A stretch of 64,000 bases of DNA, taken from NCBI RefSeq assembly GCF_019175385.1, contig NC_083345.1:42120098-42184097 (forward strand), written 5' to 3'. The translations under genes were made by a program, and so were the position numbers. The stretch is from Lycium barbarum. Lineage: Eukaryota > Streptophyta > Magnoliopsida > Solanales > Solanaceae. The notes beneath the pieces are model-generated. The model saw only the letters and a list, made by a program, of their open reading frames with translations, did no database searches and was not told where the DNA came from. Positions 1 through 11,667 of this stretch are shown here, in pieces; within the stretch, counting starts at the first letter, position 1; each line of letters begins with the position of its first letter.

Positions 1-692
1 TCCATATTCATGTATATATAAGATGTATATATGTATGTACACGAGCACGCACTAGAAATGGAAGGTCCATATGAAAGACAAGTAAGTAATTACGATGATG
101 GCTATTATCTCCTGATTCTCCCATCTTATGCTATTTCTTATGATGTCTCTTATGCTCCTATTATGATATTGATTATGCTTTACATACTCAGTACATTATT
201 CGTACTGACGTCCTTTTGTTTGTGGACGCTGCGTCATGCCCGCAAGTGGACAGGGAGACAGGACTGATCCATAGACTTCTCACTCAGGGACTACATAGAG
301 AAGCTCCATTTCATTCCGGAGCTATAGCTTTTGGTATTATTCTTTTGAGTACATACCTATGGGCAAGGCGGGGTCCTGTCCCACCTATATGATGTGACAT
401 ACTCTCCTTAGAGGCTCGTAGACAGTTGTGTATGATTAGATGTCCTTAGCCTTGTCGGCTTATATTTTGTATATCATTTTGATAGCTTCGTCGGCTTATA
501 TATATGGATATGGGAATTGTTATTGATGATGATATAAATGTGTTGTTGCCCAACGAAATTGGCACTATTGATGCATATAAATTACGAGTAAGCCATGTAG
601 CTCACCTAGATGTGAATACGAGAGTACCATAAGAGGTACCCGAGTGGGTTAGCACCGAGTGCCTGTCATGGCCCTCCGGTTGGGTCGTGACA
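1..692 (+). mobile_element. 3' part of a Ty3/gypsy (chromovirus/Tekay-like) LTR
   Basis: The stretch has no coding capacity. It ends in GGGTCGTGACA, the TG...CA-type LTR terminus common in Solanaceae chromovirus LTRs. Just before that comes 'taccc(g)agtgggttagcaccgagtgcc', also typical of this LTR class. Directly after 692 the reading frame of a CACTA transposase gene resumes, so this LTR lies within that gene. The LTR start is outside the window, so a solo LTR and the 3' LTR of a full element cannot be told apart. Family assignment rests on recognition of the terminus style and is moderate. Confidence 0.6.
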
Positions 693-1861
693 CCTACCAT
701 TCCCACTCCCACCACAGGTGGGCCAGATCCTATAAATCAAGTTCAAACTTTGGGTACGCCACCTGTTCAAGCATCAGGTCACGATAGTACCCCAACCATC
801 CCTGAATTATCTCCCATTGCACCTGATATGAGCAACCAAATAGGTGAGGGTACATCTATCCAGAGCAACAGTATCGGCGAAGATGAGTCCAGTAGTCGCC
901 GTAGGCAGCGGACACTGACACTTGTTACTCTAACTCCTGCAGAGTAGTCCATGCTTGTACTTTTTTATTTTTATATATTATGATTATTATTATTTGTGGT
1001 AGGCCTTCAAGTAATGTCTTCAAATTTATACAGGTTGGAACCTTCTAAAGAATGCTCTAATACCATATCCACATCTTTCAAAAATCAAGTTGATCCCAAT
1101 GGAATCAATTGGAAAGGTGTCTCAGAAGATACAAGAGATTTTTATTTTGGCATCATTATTAGTTTTAAAATAGTATTAACTTTTATAGATAGGATATTAA
1201 TGTTATTACCTTACAAACTTATTTCAGAAGACATACTATTGGGACTCTTCCATTCCTGAGAGTGTAATCAAGAAACACTAGAAATCTAAGGCAGCAATAA
1301 AGTATAAGGATTTCATTAGCAAAATTAAAATAAATAAATAAGCCAGAATACGTACCTGATAATGTCTGGGACAGTTGGATGCGACTTTGGGCAGATCCTA
1401 AGTGTGTTGAAAAGTCATAAATAAATGCAAAGAATCGTTGTGGCGGGAAAGAAGTCGTTGCTGGGACTCACACGGGTGGCTCTATCTTTATTGGGGAGCA
1501 TCGCATGAGACTTGTAAGTATACTAGACGCCGAAAATCGTGCCAGCACGGGTCCAAGTACCGCTTTATTTTTAATATTTTTGTAGTCTTATGTGATTTTT
1601 TCTACTTGCCAATTTTATGTTGCTTGGGGTTGTTTTGAGCAATTTGTTGTCTCTTTCTTGTTGGGGCAGAATTTGCTAAGTTTGTGATTAGTAGGAGAAT
1701 TATAAGTTAGCAGAATCTAGTATCATATCTATTGCTCTAGTTGATTTCTTTTTTATGTTTCTGTGTAATTGATGTGTCCTCAAGTAATATTTGTCCATCT
1801 GTATCAGTCATATCTATCGTGCACAACTCCAGGTGTACCACTACTTTAACCATGTCTAATT

Positions 1862-2059
1862 CTCTTTTTATTTTTTGGTAAGTAAAAGGATTTTATTTAC
1901 CAATGGAAGTATACAGCTTAAAAGAAAGCAAAATTGTGGCACTTGGATTGGACATAGACCCAACCTCATGTGTTGAAACAACTTTTCTAAGCTCATAATC
2001 AACATAAACTAGGCTACCATAAGTAAACTATTAAATTTTCAGCCCTCAAGGATAATAGT
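1862..2059 (-). mobile_element. LINE 3' end, minus strand (part 1, poly-T side)
   Basis: Read on the minus strand, this ends in 'ggtaaataaaatcc...acttaccaaaaaataaaaa', the 3' UTR and A-rich tail of a plant LINE. Its 5' continuation lies at 19225-19378, on the other side of the 17-kb LTR element. The LTR element therefore inserted into this LINE, which itself lies in an intron of the CACTA transposase gene. Confidence 0.65.
2055..2059 (+). repeat. 5-bp target site duplication ATAGT (left copy)
   Basis: ATAGT directly precedes the TG of the 5' LTR and is repeated exactly after the CA of the 3' LTR at 19225-19229. A 5-bp duplication is standard for LTR-retrotransposon integrase and confirms the two element boundaries. 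Confidence 0.95.
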
Positions 2060-2229
2060 TGTTGACACCCAATTTTGTCCCGCCTCTCCTCCGAAATACC
2101 TATTTTGCGCTTCTAATATTTTTGGAAAAAATAAAAATATATATATTATGTTTACTATAATTATTAGCCTCTTATCAATACCGCTATTGCATTATTCTAT
2201 TAATTATTCTTATTACTATTACCGCATTT

Positions 2230-2260
<31 letters not shown>

Positions 2261-2684
2261 CATTATTATTTATTACTATTATTATAAATTCATAATTTTT
2301 TATCATTTCGGCATTTTACCAGCTTACGCGCACGCATCGCATTTATCTTTGTATAATTAAATAATAGTATTTATCTTACTGTGGATTTTCGGAATATTAT
2401 TACACGGCTATTACAACGCCATTTTTTATCTGAGCATTAATGTTTGCGCATTTCATGTCGATCAATATTTTAACACAAGTTATTTAAATAGGTCTCTTAT
2501 TCAAATTTAGAAGCCGAACTATTTCTTGCACTCAGTTCGTGATTTGACTTACCGGACCCCAAATCAAAGTCCGATTAATCTCTAATATTTTTGGACTAGT
2601 CCACACCTCTTATCTCAATTTTTAGAATAATTCGTGTTTTAATTTATTAGCCTATTCTCTTAATACCCGGTCTAAAAAGAATTA

Positions 2685-2708
2685 ACCCAGTCCATTTATG
2701 GACTGGGT
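2685..2708. repeat. Perfect LTR hairpin, 11-bp stem and 2-base loop
   Basis: ACCCAGTCCAT and ATGGACTGGGT flank TT. The same hairpin is in the 3' LTR at 15231-15254. It lies about 400 bp upstream of the TATA box, so it is in U3 DNA rather than in the leader RNA of this LTR. Near the 3' end of the genomic RNA it would also be U3 sequence. Confidence 0.8.
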
Positions 2709-3084
2709 CTGACCCATTTCGCACAAAATAAGGGTTTCCCCTAACTTCTCATCTTCTTCCGCCTCTTCGTTTCCTCTTCTTCCTTCCGCCTCTCTTCCTC
2801 TTCCCCCCAAAAAACCCTAGCGCCGCCCCTCCTTTTCCCTCTTCCATCACTGCCATCTACACCATCACACCCCACTACACCCATACCTCTGACACCTCCA
2901 CTACACCACGCTCCTCCACCCCACGCGTCTGACACCTCCACTACCCCACGCCTCTCCCATACCGCTGCCATTTCCACTCACCTTGTCCCCCACCACATCA
3001 CACCCCCACGCTCCTCTGTCACCCTCACGCCTCTGTCACCCCGCTCCTCTCTTTCCTTCTTCAATACAAAAACCATAAGGACCC

Positions 3085-3092
3085 TATAAATA
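3085..3092 (+). promoter_or_regulatory. LTR TATA box (TATAAATA)
   Basis: TATAAATA lies in 'accctataaatagtggggg', a good plant TATA context, downstream of a CT/CA-rich tract. It is the best candidate for the U3 promoter driving the genomic RNA; the copy at 15631-15638 is in the 3' LTR. Transcription from here would give an R-U5 leader of about 3.5 kb. Confidence 0.7.
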
Positions 3093-5214
3093 GTGGGGGA
3101 GTGGAATGGAAAAGGGGAGGATTTTTGGATTCAGGAAACCCCCCAAGGATTGAAACCTTAAAATCGAGAAAACCCCCAAAAGAACGAAATCCTTGATTCT
3201 GAAAGTTTCCTCAATAACTGATTTTCGGTTCAAGGAATCCTTTGCAAAGTAATTTCTTTTAGCTGTCACAATATCCCGAAAACATCGAATCAAAAATATT
3301 TAAACAATTTTTTTTTTCTACTCTGCGTTTGTCGCGAATTCGAGTCTCGCGACATCGAATTTGAAGTGTTCGAGCATGAATCGAAGGCCCCGCACCCACT
3401 TTGCTGCACCCACAAAAGGTCAGCATGTTCCTCTCCTTTTCAAATCCGAAGTTTCGAATATGTTTGCATGTTTGTTTCGTTTTGGTTGAATCTTAGTTTG
3501 TGACTTGTAGTATCGAGCATGTTCAGGATTGGTTAGTTCAATCCTGTGTCTAGTTCTGTGGTTATGCAGTTCTATGCTATGTATCGACTTGGATTAATCA
3601 TGCATTTTGTTAGGTTCACATTGTTTATCTATTATTTATAAGATTAGTTCTGTATATTAGTTTGTGGTTTGCTAACGATGTGTATGTGCATACCTTCAGT
3701 CTGTTTCGCAAGGGTTCATTTTATGTTTAGCAGAAGTCCTGTAGGTACAATTGCATATATTTATTCAGATGTTTTAGTAGTTCAATGAAGAATATGAATG
3801 ATGTTTCGGTTTAGTGCCGCTCCCATACAGTTTATGATAAGCACATTGACTCTTTGTGCCTTGTAGTTGTTGGTTTGATTTAAACTTGGTTTGGCAGTTG
3901 TGTCATGGTAACCCCATTCAAAATAGGACAATATCCTTCCTTATTTGACTGGAATATGTTGTTAAGGCCAGTTGGTAATAAAAAATGAGATTCGACATGT
4001 TAGACTAAGTCATAAAATCTATGTTCTGAACTTCATCTGTCTGCACTAGAAATGCTAACCTTTGCTTCGTATTGTTTGAATCCTCTGGGTATGGGTTTGT
4101 ACACTAAGGTCTCTGCTTATTCTATAAAATTTTTTGATAAACATTTGGTCTTAGCATAAATTCGTTTTGGTCTGCTTGGTGGAATGTGTAATAATCCAAG
4201 TTAGACATTAGCCTGCTTCTTTTTTGTCATTTTTAGTTTTGGTTGCTGTTGTGATCCATACCTAGTCTGGATATTAGCATATATGATAACTTTAAGTGGT
4301 TTTGAAGCTGTTGCTGAGACTTCAAACTGATGACAGTTTTAAGAGTGTAACTTTGGTTTCAATGTAGTCTGTCTAAATTTCTAGTTCATAACTGTTTCTT
4401 GGCAAAGACCTACATTGCTATTGTCAACCTCCAGATCAGCCCTTAGCTGAACTTTGGGATCCAGGATCATATATTGCATCTTATCCATACATTTATAGGT
4501 CATACTGCCCCTAGCATCATCATTGATTAGTCTATCTTGTTGAAACACCATGTTAGCTCCATCCTGGATTATGACCTTTGTGCATATCACCATTTGCATT
4601 ATGCCTATATTGTTCTGATTAATCTCCTATATGTTGATGTTGACATATCTTCATTCCCTGCTATCCTGCCTTTCATAATCATCCCCTTTTCATCTCTATA
4701 TATATTTATAGTTCACAGCCTTTGTTCTCTGTTTCACCTAAATGTTTTAGCTATGTTTATCCTTTAAGAGTTCTTAAGAATTTTAGATTTGATATGACGT
4801 TGAAATGATTCTCAAAACCAGTTAGATAAGATCCCTGTGAGCAGAAAATGAACTCGACCAATTATTTCAAACTTCAGCCCATCTGTTTAACTTGTCTCCA
4901 TTTAGTTTAAATACAGAAATTGTTAGAATGTTATTGGATATTGATAAATATAGGTCTTAATTCGCTAAAGAATATCCCTGTCCCGCTGGTTTCTTGTAAG
5001 CAAGTAGTCTAAATGTGCAAATATGTACTGTTATTAGTAAAATGTGTATCAGTGAGTCTTGGGTAAATTTTGTTATCAGTTTTGGGTATTATTTGACTTT
5101 GTGCACTGTTGCAAGTATGTTTCAGTTGGTTATATATATTTATGTATATTATTGATATACCTCTATTTAAAACAATCGTGAATGTATGCATAAGATATAC
5201 CAAAATATATACAG

Positions 5215-5245
<31 letters not shown>

Positions 5246-5373
5246 GATTTGTTTTGAGTTATATTTTACATGTTTTAACCTCATCCGTTGATTATATACT
5301 AATCCTTCCCTTTTATTTTGTGGCATGATCATCGCATACGAGTCCGAGAGACTCGCCCACTTCCGCACCCGAT

Positions 5374-5462
5374 GTTGGGCTAAAGCCCAACGAAATTCCT
5401 TCCGCGTCCAGCCCAACAGTAGCAGCCCAGCAAAATAAGGGTTGTTGGGCCGCAGCCCAACA
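5374..5462. repeat. LTR hairpin pair GTTGGGC...GCCCAAC
   Basis: Two stem-loops are present: GTTGGGC-taaa-GCCCAAC (5374-5391) and TGTTGGGC-cgca-GCCCAACA (5443-5462), with further GCCCAA copies between and after them. They lie in the transcribed U5 region and could pair locally or with each other. The 3' LTR has the same arrangement at about 17934-18022. Confidence 0.75.
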
Positions 5463-6667
5463 GCAATACCCATAGCAGGCCATCTTAAAATGGGTCTGAG
5501 CCCATTTGCTTTAATTATCTCCTCTCTTATTTATTTTGTGATTTTAATTTGTATTATGACACTAACCGTTTTATTTATTATTTCATTAGTTAGATAAATC
5601 CTAATTAATTAGTAGGTTTAGTTTTAATAATGGGTAGTTTATTTAAGGAAAACCAATGATTAGTTTTCCCCAAAATTCCATTTTTTTTTTCTTCCTTCTT
5701 TTTATATTAAAATTATTTATAGTATCCATAATATTTACTTCTAAAATAATTGATAGTATAAAATTCATATTTTCGAATTAACAGAGTCACATTCTTATTG
5801 TCTTAATTTCAAAACATCATTAATATGCAAACATAAATTCAAACATATTTTTAATAATTCTTCAAGTTTTGAATCAATCATATATATATTTTTAGCTAAG
5901 CATAGTTAATAAAAAGTGATGGAAAGGATAAAGAAAACTTTCAATAGCCACTTTGTATTTTGTTCCTAAAAAACCAATAAACATCTCACCATTTGAATTA
6001 TTTCAAGTATCTCGTGAAAGCGTCGCATAAATTCGTATTTTTGTCTACTCATATATAAATTATCTTTGCAGGTTTTATTGCAAAGAATATCATTAGTATT
6101 CGAAATCATATCAACATTTATAAGTTTAGTTTAAATGGCATTTGAAATTTCCTTTTATGCAAATCATCTGTTTTCTACAAATCTCATTCCAAATAGCATT
6201 TTTATTTAAAGTTTTATCAATTTCTATCAATTTTGTTTTAAATGGTGTTTGAAATCTTTTTATGCAAATTATTATATTCTCTCTAAATCTTATCTTAAGC
6301 AATATTTTATATTTTTCTTTAAAACTTTAGCGGTATTTACAAGCTATTTTCTTTAATTTTAAATATTTTATTTGCATCTTTAGCCCTAATTAATTAACCT
6401 AAGTTTGATCGGATAACCGTAAGTTAACGGATTCTAAAGGATGCCTAACCCCTTCTCTTTAGGATAATATAGAGCCCTTACTTAGAATCACACTGGTTAA
6501 GCAGACTATTAATTGAGGTTTAGTTTTAACTTTACCTTAGTTAACATTTCGGTGTCCTAATTCACCGTTAAATTAATTAGGTGGCGACTCCTTAAAATAA
6601 AATAAATAGGAATCACCAATACGTCATACTCCCTAAATCGACCCGGTTAAAATGGGGTGTGACAGCT

Positions 6668-6685
6668 TGGCGACTCCGCTGGGGA
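6668..6685 (+). promoter_or_regulatory. Primer binding site (tRNA-Arg type)
   Basis: TGGCGACTCCGCTGGGGA starts three bases after the CA of the 5' LTR. This is the primer site reported for Ogre/Tat-lineage elements, complementary to the 3' end of a tRNA-Arg. It supports the lineage call even though pol is absent. Confidence 0.85.
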
Positions 6686-6689
6686 CTTT

Positions 6690-7679
6690 AGGCTCTAACC
6701 ATAACAGACTTAGGTTAATAGTTTGTTGGATATTTTGTTTGTTTTTCTTTTTGCCTTTATTACTGCTTTTTCCTTATATGCTTTTGGTTGTTTTTATTTT
6801 ATTCCTTATGTAAATTTTCTATGTAAATATTGATGTTATTGCTTTCCTTAAATTGGCATTCCGCTCATATTTCTTCCACTCCTGGAAAACTCACACATAT
6901 TCACACACTTAAAGCGGCTTCGCAGTTTGCGCCCGTGCACTACTAAATTACCCCTTTAGTTGGATCGGTCTTGTGGATTTAGTCGATCGGCGGTGCAGTC
7001 GACGGCCACGGACTTTCCACTTCCAAGTTGTCCGCTTGGGGGAGCCTTGTGTCATAGGAAAACCATTCTTAGTCTACCTAGGGTAGAGCGAAACCAAAAC
7101 CTTGTAAGGACATGCATCATTTTAAACCTAGGAAGCTTAATACCCTTGGTGTATTAAGTTCATTAGTCAACCTTACCGAATGTCCAAATGAGTCTATGAC
7201 TCTAAGTGACACTACTCACTATCTATGTGCATTATTTGAAGGACAAATATGTGGAATATGTGGACCTAATACTCTATAGATAAATATTTCAAGGAAACTG
7301 ACATTTTGTTGCAGGTTGCCGTGGAGCATTAATTAATGCCGGAGGTTGAAGACAACCAAGGGAAATTAGTGAAGTTGAAGTATTAGATATCTTAGGTTGA
7401 TTTTGAGATGTATTATTGGCATGTAATAATTTTTATTCTTGCAAATTACTTTTAGGAGGAGTTGTGGAATGATACATAAAAGACATGTTTGTCCTTCAAA
7501 TATTCGTTAGGCCTACCTCTGGCATAAAGAGGTCCCTTGCATTATAAAACGCGATGTATTATGCGCAATAATGTGTTTATATGCAATAATATGTCCTTAC
7601 CGTATACTGACTCATTTTCTTTTTTTCTTTTTCTTGTTTTATCTTTTTTCTTTTTAAAATTTATTTTCAAAATAAAAGG
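6690..7679 (+). other. Untranslated leader between primer site and gag
   Basis: About 1 kb with no convincing reading frame, T-rich at both ends. No promoter or RNA gene was recognised in it. Confidence 0.6.
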
Positions 7680-9983
7680 TTGACTTGTGCTAAAAGGGAA
7701 CTGGCGGAGCATCCATATTTCACACGGTCTAAAGCCAAGAAATCAGATTCTGACTCATCACTAATCACCTGGTTAACTAAAAGGACTCGTTCTAAAATGG
7801 AGCAAAGTTTGATCAATGCAACCACTTCATCTGAGCCATCTCTTAGTTTACCAATCACGAGTGATCCCACATCCTCTAATGAACCAGAAACACATTTGGA
7901 GACCATTGCTCGTCTGGAGCGACGAGTTGCCGAACTAAGTCATATGGTACTTCATAACCGGTCATTTTCTCAAACACCGCCACATATGACTCCGTCCCAG
8001 GGAGTTCGTCAAACTTTGCCTGTGCCACATCCATTCCCAAATTTGGACGAATTTAACCAAGCAAATTATTTCACCACTTCTCAGCCAGTTCGTTCCGAAC
8101 ACCTCACTCAAAATGCTCCCTTTTTATTTACAACCACCTCTTCAAAAGCTCAATTCATACCGCCAGCACATGACACACATCAAGTTCCGCCGGTGTATAC
8201 TTATACCACAGCTCCACCCATGACACAGATTCAAGGACAATGTCGCACAGATGTTGATCATTATGTCGAAGTTGAAAATGAGGCACGGTCAGTTAATGAT
8301 GAAATGATAAATAGAAAGCTCAAAAGTTTGGAAGATGCCATGAGAAGTTTGCGTGGACTTGGTAGTAACCAAAGCGTGAGATATGAAGAATTATGTGCAT
8401 TTCCTGAGGTAGAATTGCCACCAGGTTACAAGATTCCAAAATTTGAGAAGTTTGATGGGTCGGGGAACCCTTTCTTCCATTTGAAGGTCTATTGTGAAAA
8501 GTTGATTGGTGTGGGGAAGAATGAAGGGATAAGAGTCAAACTATTCAATCAGAGTTTGAGTGGAAAAGCCTTGGAGTGGTATTCTAAGCAAGATACCACC
8601 AAATGGCGTACTTGGGATGATTTGGCAAATGCTTTTGTGGATCACTACAAGTTTCATGTTGAGATCGCTCCTGACAGAATCTCAATTACAAAGTTGAAGA
8701 AGAAGTTCACCGAATCATTTCGAGAATATGCTATACGGTGGAGGGAAGAAGCATCTAGGGTACACCCACCCATGGAGGAGACAGAAATGGTTACTTTCTT
8801 CATTCAAGCACTAAAACCGGAATACTATGAACGTTTGGTGACAATGAGTGGAAAAACTTTTGCAGAAGTGATCAAAGCTGGGGACATGATCGAAGATGGC
8901 ATTAAGACAGGGAGAATAACAAGTCTAGCAGCTTTGCAGTCTACCAGTAGGGCTATACAAACTGGTACTCTCGGAAATGGAAAGAAAAAAGAGAAAGAAG
9001 CAGCATCGGTGATGGCCTTGGGAAACACATCATACCGCCATCAACGACCACCGCGATACCAGCCTAACGCTCACCACTCACAATATTTCTAATATTCTCC
9101 ACATCCCTACGACCAAGCTTTGTCATCTTACCAACCTCAATCACCACAAATATCCTACCCTGTTTACAACACACAACCAGCATATCGAGCTCCACGACCA
9201 CCAACATATCCAGCTCCACCATCACAAACTCATCATCCAAACAATGCATCCGCACCTCGCCCAAATAAACCGTTCCGCAATTTCACACCATTGGGAGAAC
9301 CACTGAGCGTTGTTTTCGAAAGACTGCAAGCTTCAGGCTTAGTATATCCCGTGGAAGGTAGAATTCCAGATCCATTACCCAGAAGCTTTGATCCCACTAA
9401 AACATGTGCATATCATTCGGGGGTAAAAGGCCATTCCACTGATCGTTGTTACGCATTGAAGCATAAGGTTGAGGATCTTATTGAAGCAAAACAGATCACG
9501 GTCAAACCACCAACACCAAATGTGGTTAACAATCCACTCCCGACCCATGATGGGGCCACGATAAATATGATTGGAATAGATGAAAATGTTGACGACCCAG
9601 CCGAATTTATAGTGCCTGTGGATCGTGTGGAGGATCATGATTTTGTAGCCGTTGCTTCTCCGGCTGTAGTGATAAGGGGTTGTGTGCCTGTCGAGATATT
9701 AGGAGCTTCATCAACGCCTGTGGAAGTAGTTCAAGCACCAAATCAGTTACCAGTGCTCGATACAAAAGCCGTACCATGGAATTATCAACAAACTGTGATG
9801 GAATGTCGAGGAAAGGACACGATCACTGACAAGGTTAAGACATCAGGAATGACAAGGTCTGGAAGATGCTATTCTCCAGAAGAGCTAGTTAGATTGGGGC
9901 AAGTTAAGGAAGCCAATGTACCTCCCAAAAGGGTCGTGACTGAAACCGAAGCAGAAGAATTTTTTGAGGAAGATCAAGGCTAG
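7680..9983 (+). pseudogene. Gag of the TR-GAG-like element (broken by a stop)
   Basis: One reading frame runs 7680-9983 but is cut by an in-frame TAA at 9090-9092. The frame is open before 7680, where the expected start appears as TTG; the first in-frame ATG is at 7797. The first part has a disordered N-terminus, then the retrotransposon gag core (KFDGSGNPFFHLKVYCEKL, GKALEWY, FVDHYKF, FREYAIRW, FFIQALKPEYYERLV), as in Tat-lineage Gag. After the stop comes a Pro/Tyr-rich stretch and the modified zinc finger CAYHSGVKGHSTDRC with LKHKVEDLI, also typical of Tat Gag. The role would be packaging of element RNA into virus-like particles. With the stop, only a truncated product is likely. Confidence 0.85.
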
Positions 9984-11094
9984 TGAGTACTCAGTTGTGG
10001 ATCAGTTGAAAAAGACCAATGCTCAAATTCCTATTCTCTCTTTGCTTTTGAGTTCAGATATGCACAGGAATGCATTGTTGAAGATTTTGAATGAAGCATA
10101 TGTTCCAAGCGAAACAACTAGTGAGGCGTTAGCTGGGATGATTGAGCGCGTGCTTGACAGTCATCGAATCAGCTTCGATAATGAAGAATTGCCGCCGGAA
10201 GGATGCATGCATAACAAAGCACTCCATATAACTGTCAAGTGTCGTAACATGTTTGTGGCTAAGGTATTAGTTGATGGGGGTTCTGGACTCAACATCTGTC
10301 CATTAACAAGTCTGAAGAAGATCGGATATAATGTTAGCGAGCTCAAGACCAGTGATATGAATATTCGAGCATTTGATGGGGCTCCAAGGCGTCCTATTGG
10401 GGAAATAGAGTTGAAAGTGTTGATTGGCCCTGTTGAATTCATTATGGACTTTCAAGTACTTGATATTTCCACGTCATACAATATGCTGTTAGGTAGGCCG
10501 TGGATTCATCTGGCTGGGGCTGTACCATCTACTTTGCACCAAACTGTCAAATTCGAGTGGGATCAACAACAAATATGTATACATGGAGAAGGAGACACGT
10601 CTTTCTATATAGAGCAATCCACTCCATTCATCGAGGCAGAAGGAGGTTTCGACGGAGCAGCTTACCACGCTTGGGAGGTTGTGAATGTCACTAAGGAGAG
10701 TGAAGTATGTCAAACTCAAGAGTTCAAAAGATCATGCGCCGCAATTATGGTTGCAAAAGAAATGGTGAGAAATGGGTACCAACCTGGATTTGGGCTAGGG
10801 AAAACACTAAATGGGCGGGTTGAGCCAGTCGTTCTCCCTACGCAACAATTTACATTCGGTTTGGGATATGAGCCAACTGAGGAAGAAGTGAAGAAAGCAC
10901 GAAAGAATAAAAGGAAGGAGATTGCATTGCCAAAACCCATTCCTACCATTGATCAAACTTTCTTAAAACCTTCAGATCTTATTGTTGAAGTTGCCTATGA
11001 TGATATCGTGGAAGGAGTCAAGAACCTGTTCGTGGAAGATGAAGATGATCATGCTATGATAATCAAAGACTTTGCTGAAATATTGACTTTATAG
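9964..11094 (+). pseudogene. Protease and G-patch segment of the TR-GAG-like polyprotein (frameshifted from gag)
   Basis: This frame is +1 relative to gag and overlaps its end by about 20 bases. Its N-terminus (KASEYSVVDQL) continues the Gag-Pro linker of related elements, so the break near 9958-9966 is most simply a frameshift mutation. It shows the retropepsin motif VLVDGGSGLNICP and, 70 residues on, the flap/C-terminal LLGRPWIH. It then has a G-patch (MVRNGYQPGFGLGKTLNGRV), an RNA-linked glycine motif seen in some retroelement proteases. It stops at 11092-11094 and no reverse transcriptase follows; in an autonomous relative pol would start about here. Confidence 0.82.
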
Positions 11095-11288
11095 GCTGGT
11101 GAGCCGGGACCTGAGTTGCAAAATTGGACTTCTATCTTAGCCCCGGTTCGCCGGGAGTTTCAGTATTTTAAGTTTAAATTTCCTTTTTGTAGTAGGCCGG
11201 AGGCATCAACTAGAACATTTAGTTCCTTTTGTCATGTTGCCTCTATGTTTTGTTACGGCCTTTTTAAATTAAGATTCTGTCATTTTGT

Positions 11289-11667
11289 TTGGAACGAACT
11301 ACGTTTGGCCTGACTTCCTGTTGGATACGTAGGCAGCCCACATCGGGTTCGGCCACTTTTTCAAAATATTTCAGTGTTTTGTTGTATGAACGAACTACGT
11401 TTGGCCTGACTTCCTGTTGGATACGTAGGCAGCCCACATCGGGTTCGGCCACTTTTTCAAAATATTTCAGTGTTTTGTTGTATGAGTGGAACTACGCATG
11501 GCCTGATTTCCTTTTGGATACGTAGGCAACCCACATAGGGTTCGGCCCCTTTATTAAAAAACAAAACAAACTCAAAAATCTTTATGTTTATCACGAACTA
11601 CGTCTGGCCTGATTCCTTTGGGATACGTAGGCAACCCGAGGCGGGTTCGGCCCTTCTATTTTGAAAT
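11289..11667 (+). repeat. Tandem repeat, about 98-bp unit, four copies
   Basis: Copies start near 11290, 11389, 11486 and 11594. Each has GAACTACGTTTGGCCTGA, then GGATACGTAGGCA, then GGGTTCGGCC; copies 1 and 2 are nearly identical. A fifth, diverged copy lies at about 14430-14505, near the 3' LTR. The same motif is widespread in Solanaceae Tat-type elements. Reading frames crossing it are not coding. Confidence 0.85.

Larger units (their letters stand above)
2060..6664 (+). repeat. 5' LTR (4605 bp) of the TR-GAG-like element
   Basis: It begins TGTTGACACCCAATTTTG and ends AAATGGGGTGTGACA. Contents in order: an AT-rich part with ATT runs, a perfect 11-bp-stem hairpin (2685-2708), a CT-rich and CACCC-rich tract (2740-3060), a TATA box (3085), a long T-rich transcribed part, a TA microsatellite (about 5216-5237) and GTTGGGC/GCCCAAC hairpins (5374-5462). 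At 4.6 kb it is far longer than most plant LTRs but within the range of Ogre-type elements. Confidence 0.93.

Noticed and set aside
2741..2977. Minus-strand ORF in the LTR (and its copy at 15287)
   Set aside because: Low-complexity Gly/Glu/Arg peptide from a CT-rich promoter tract.
5009..5473. 154-codon minus-strand ORF in the 5' LTR
   Set aside because: Crosses a TA microsatellite and GTTGGGC hairpins. The equivalent frame in the 3' LTR is broken by the microsatellite length difference. No domain.
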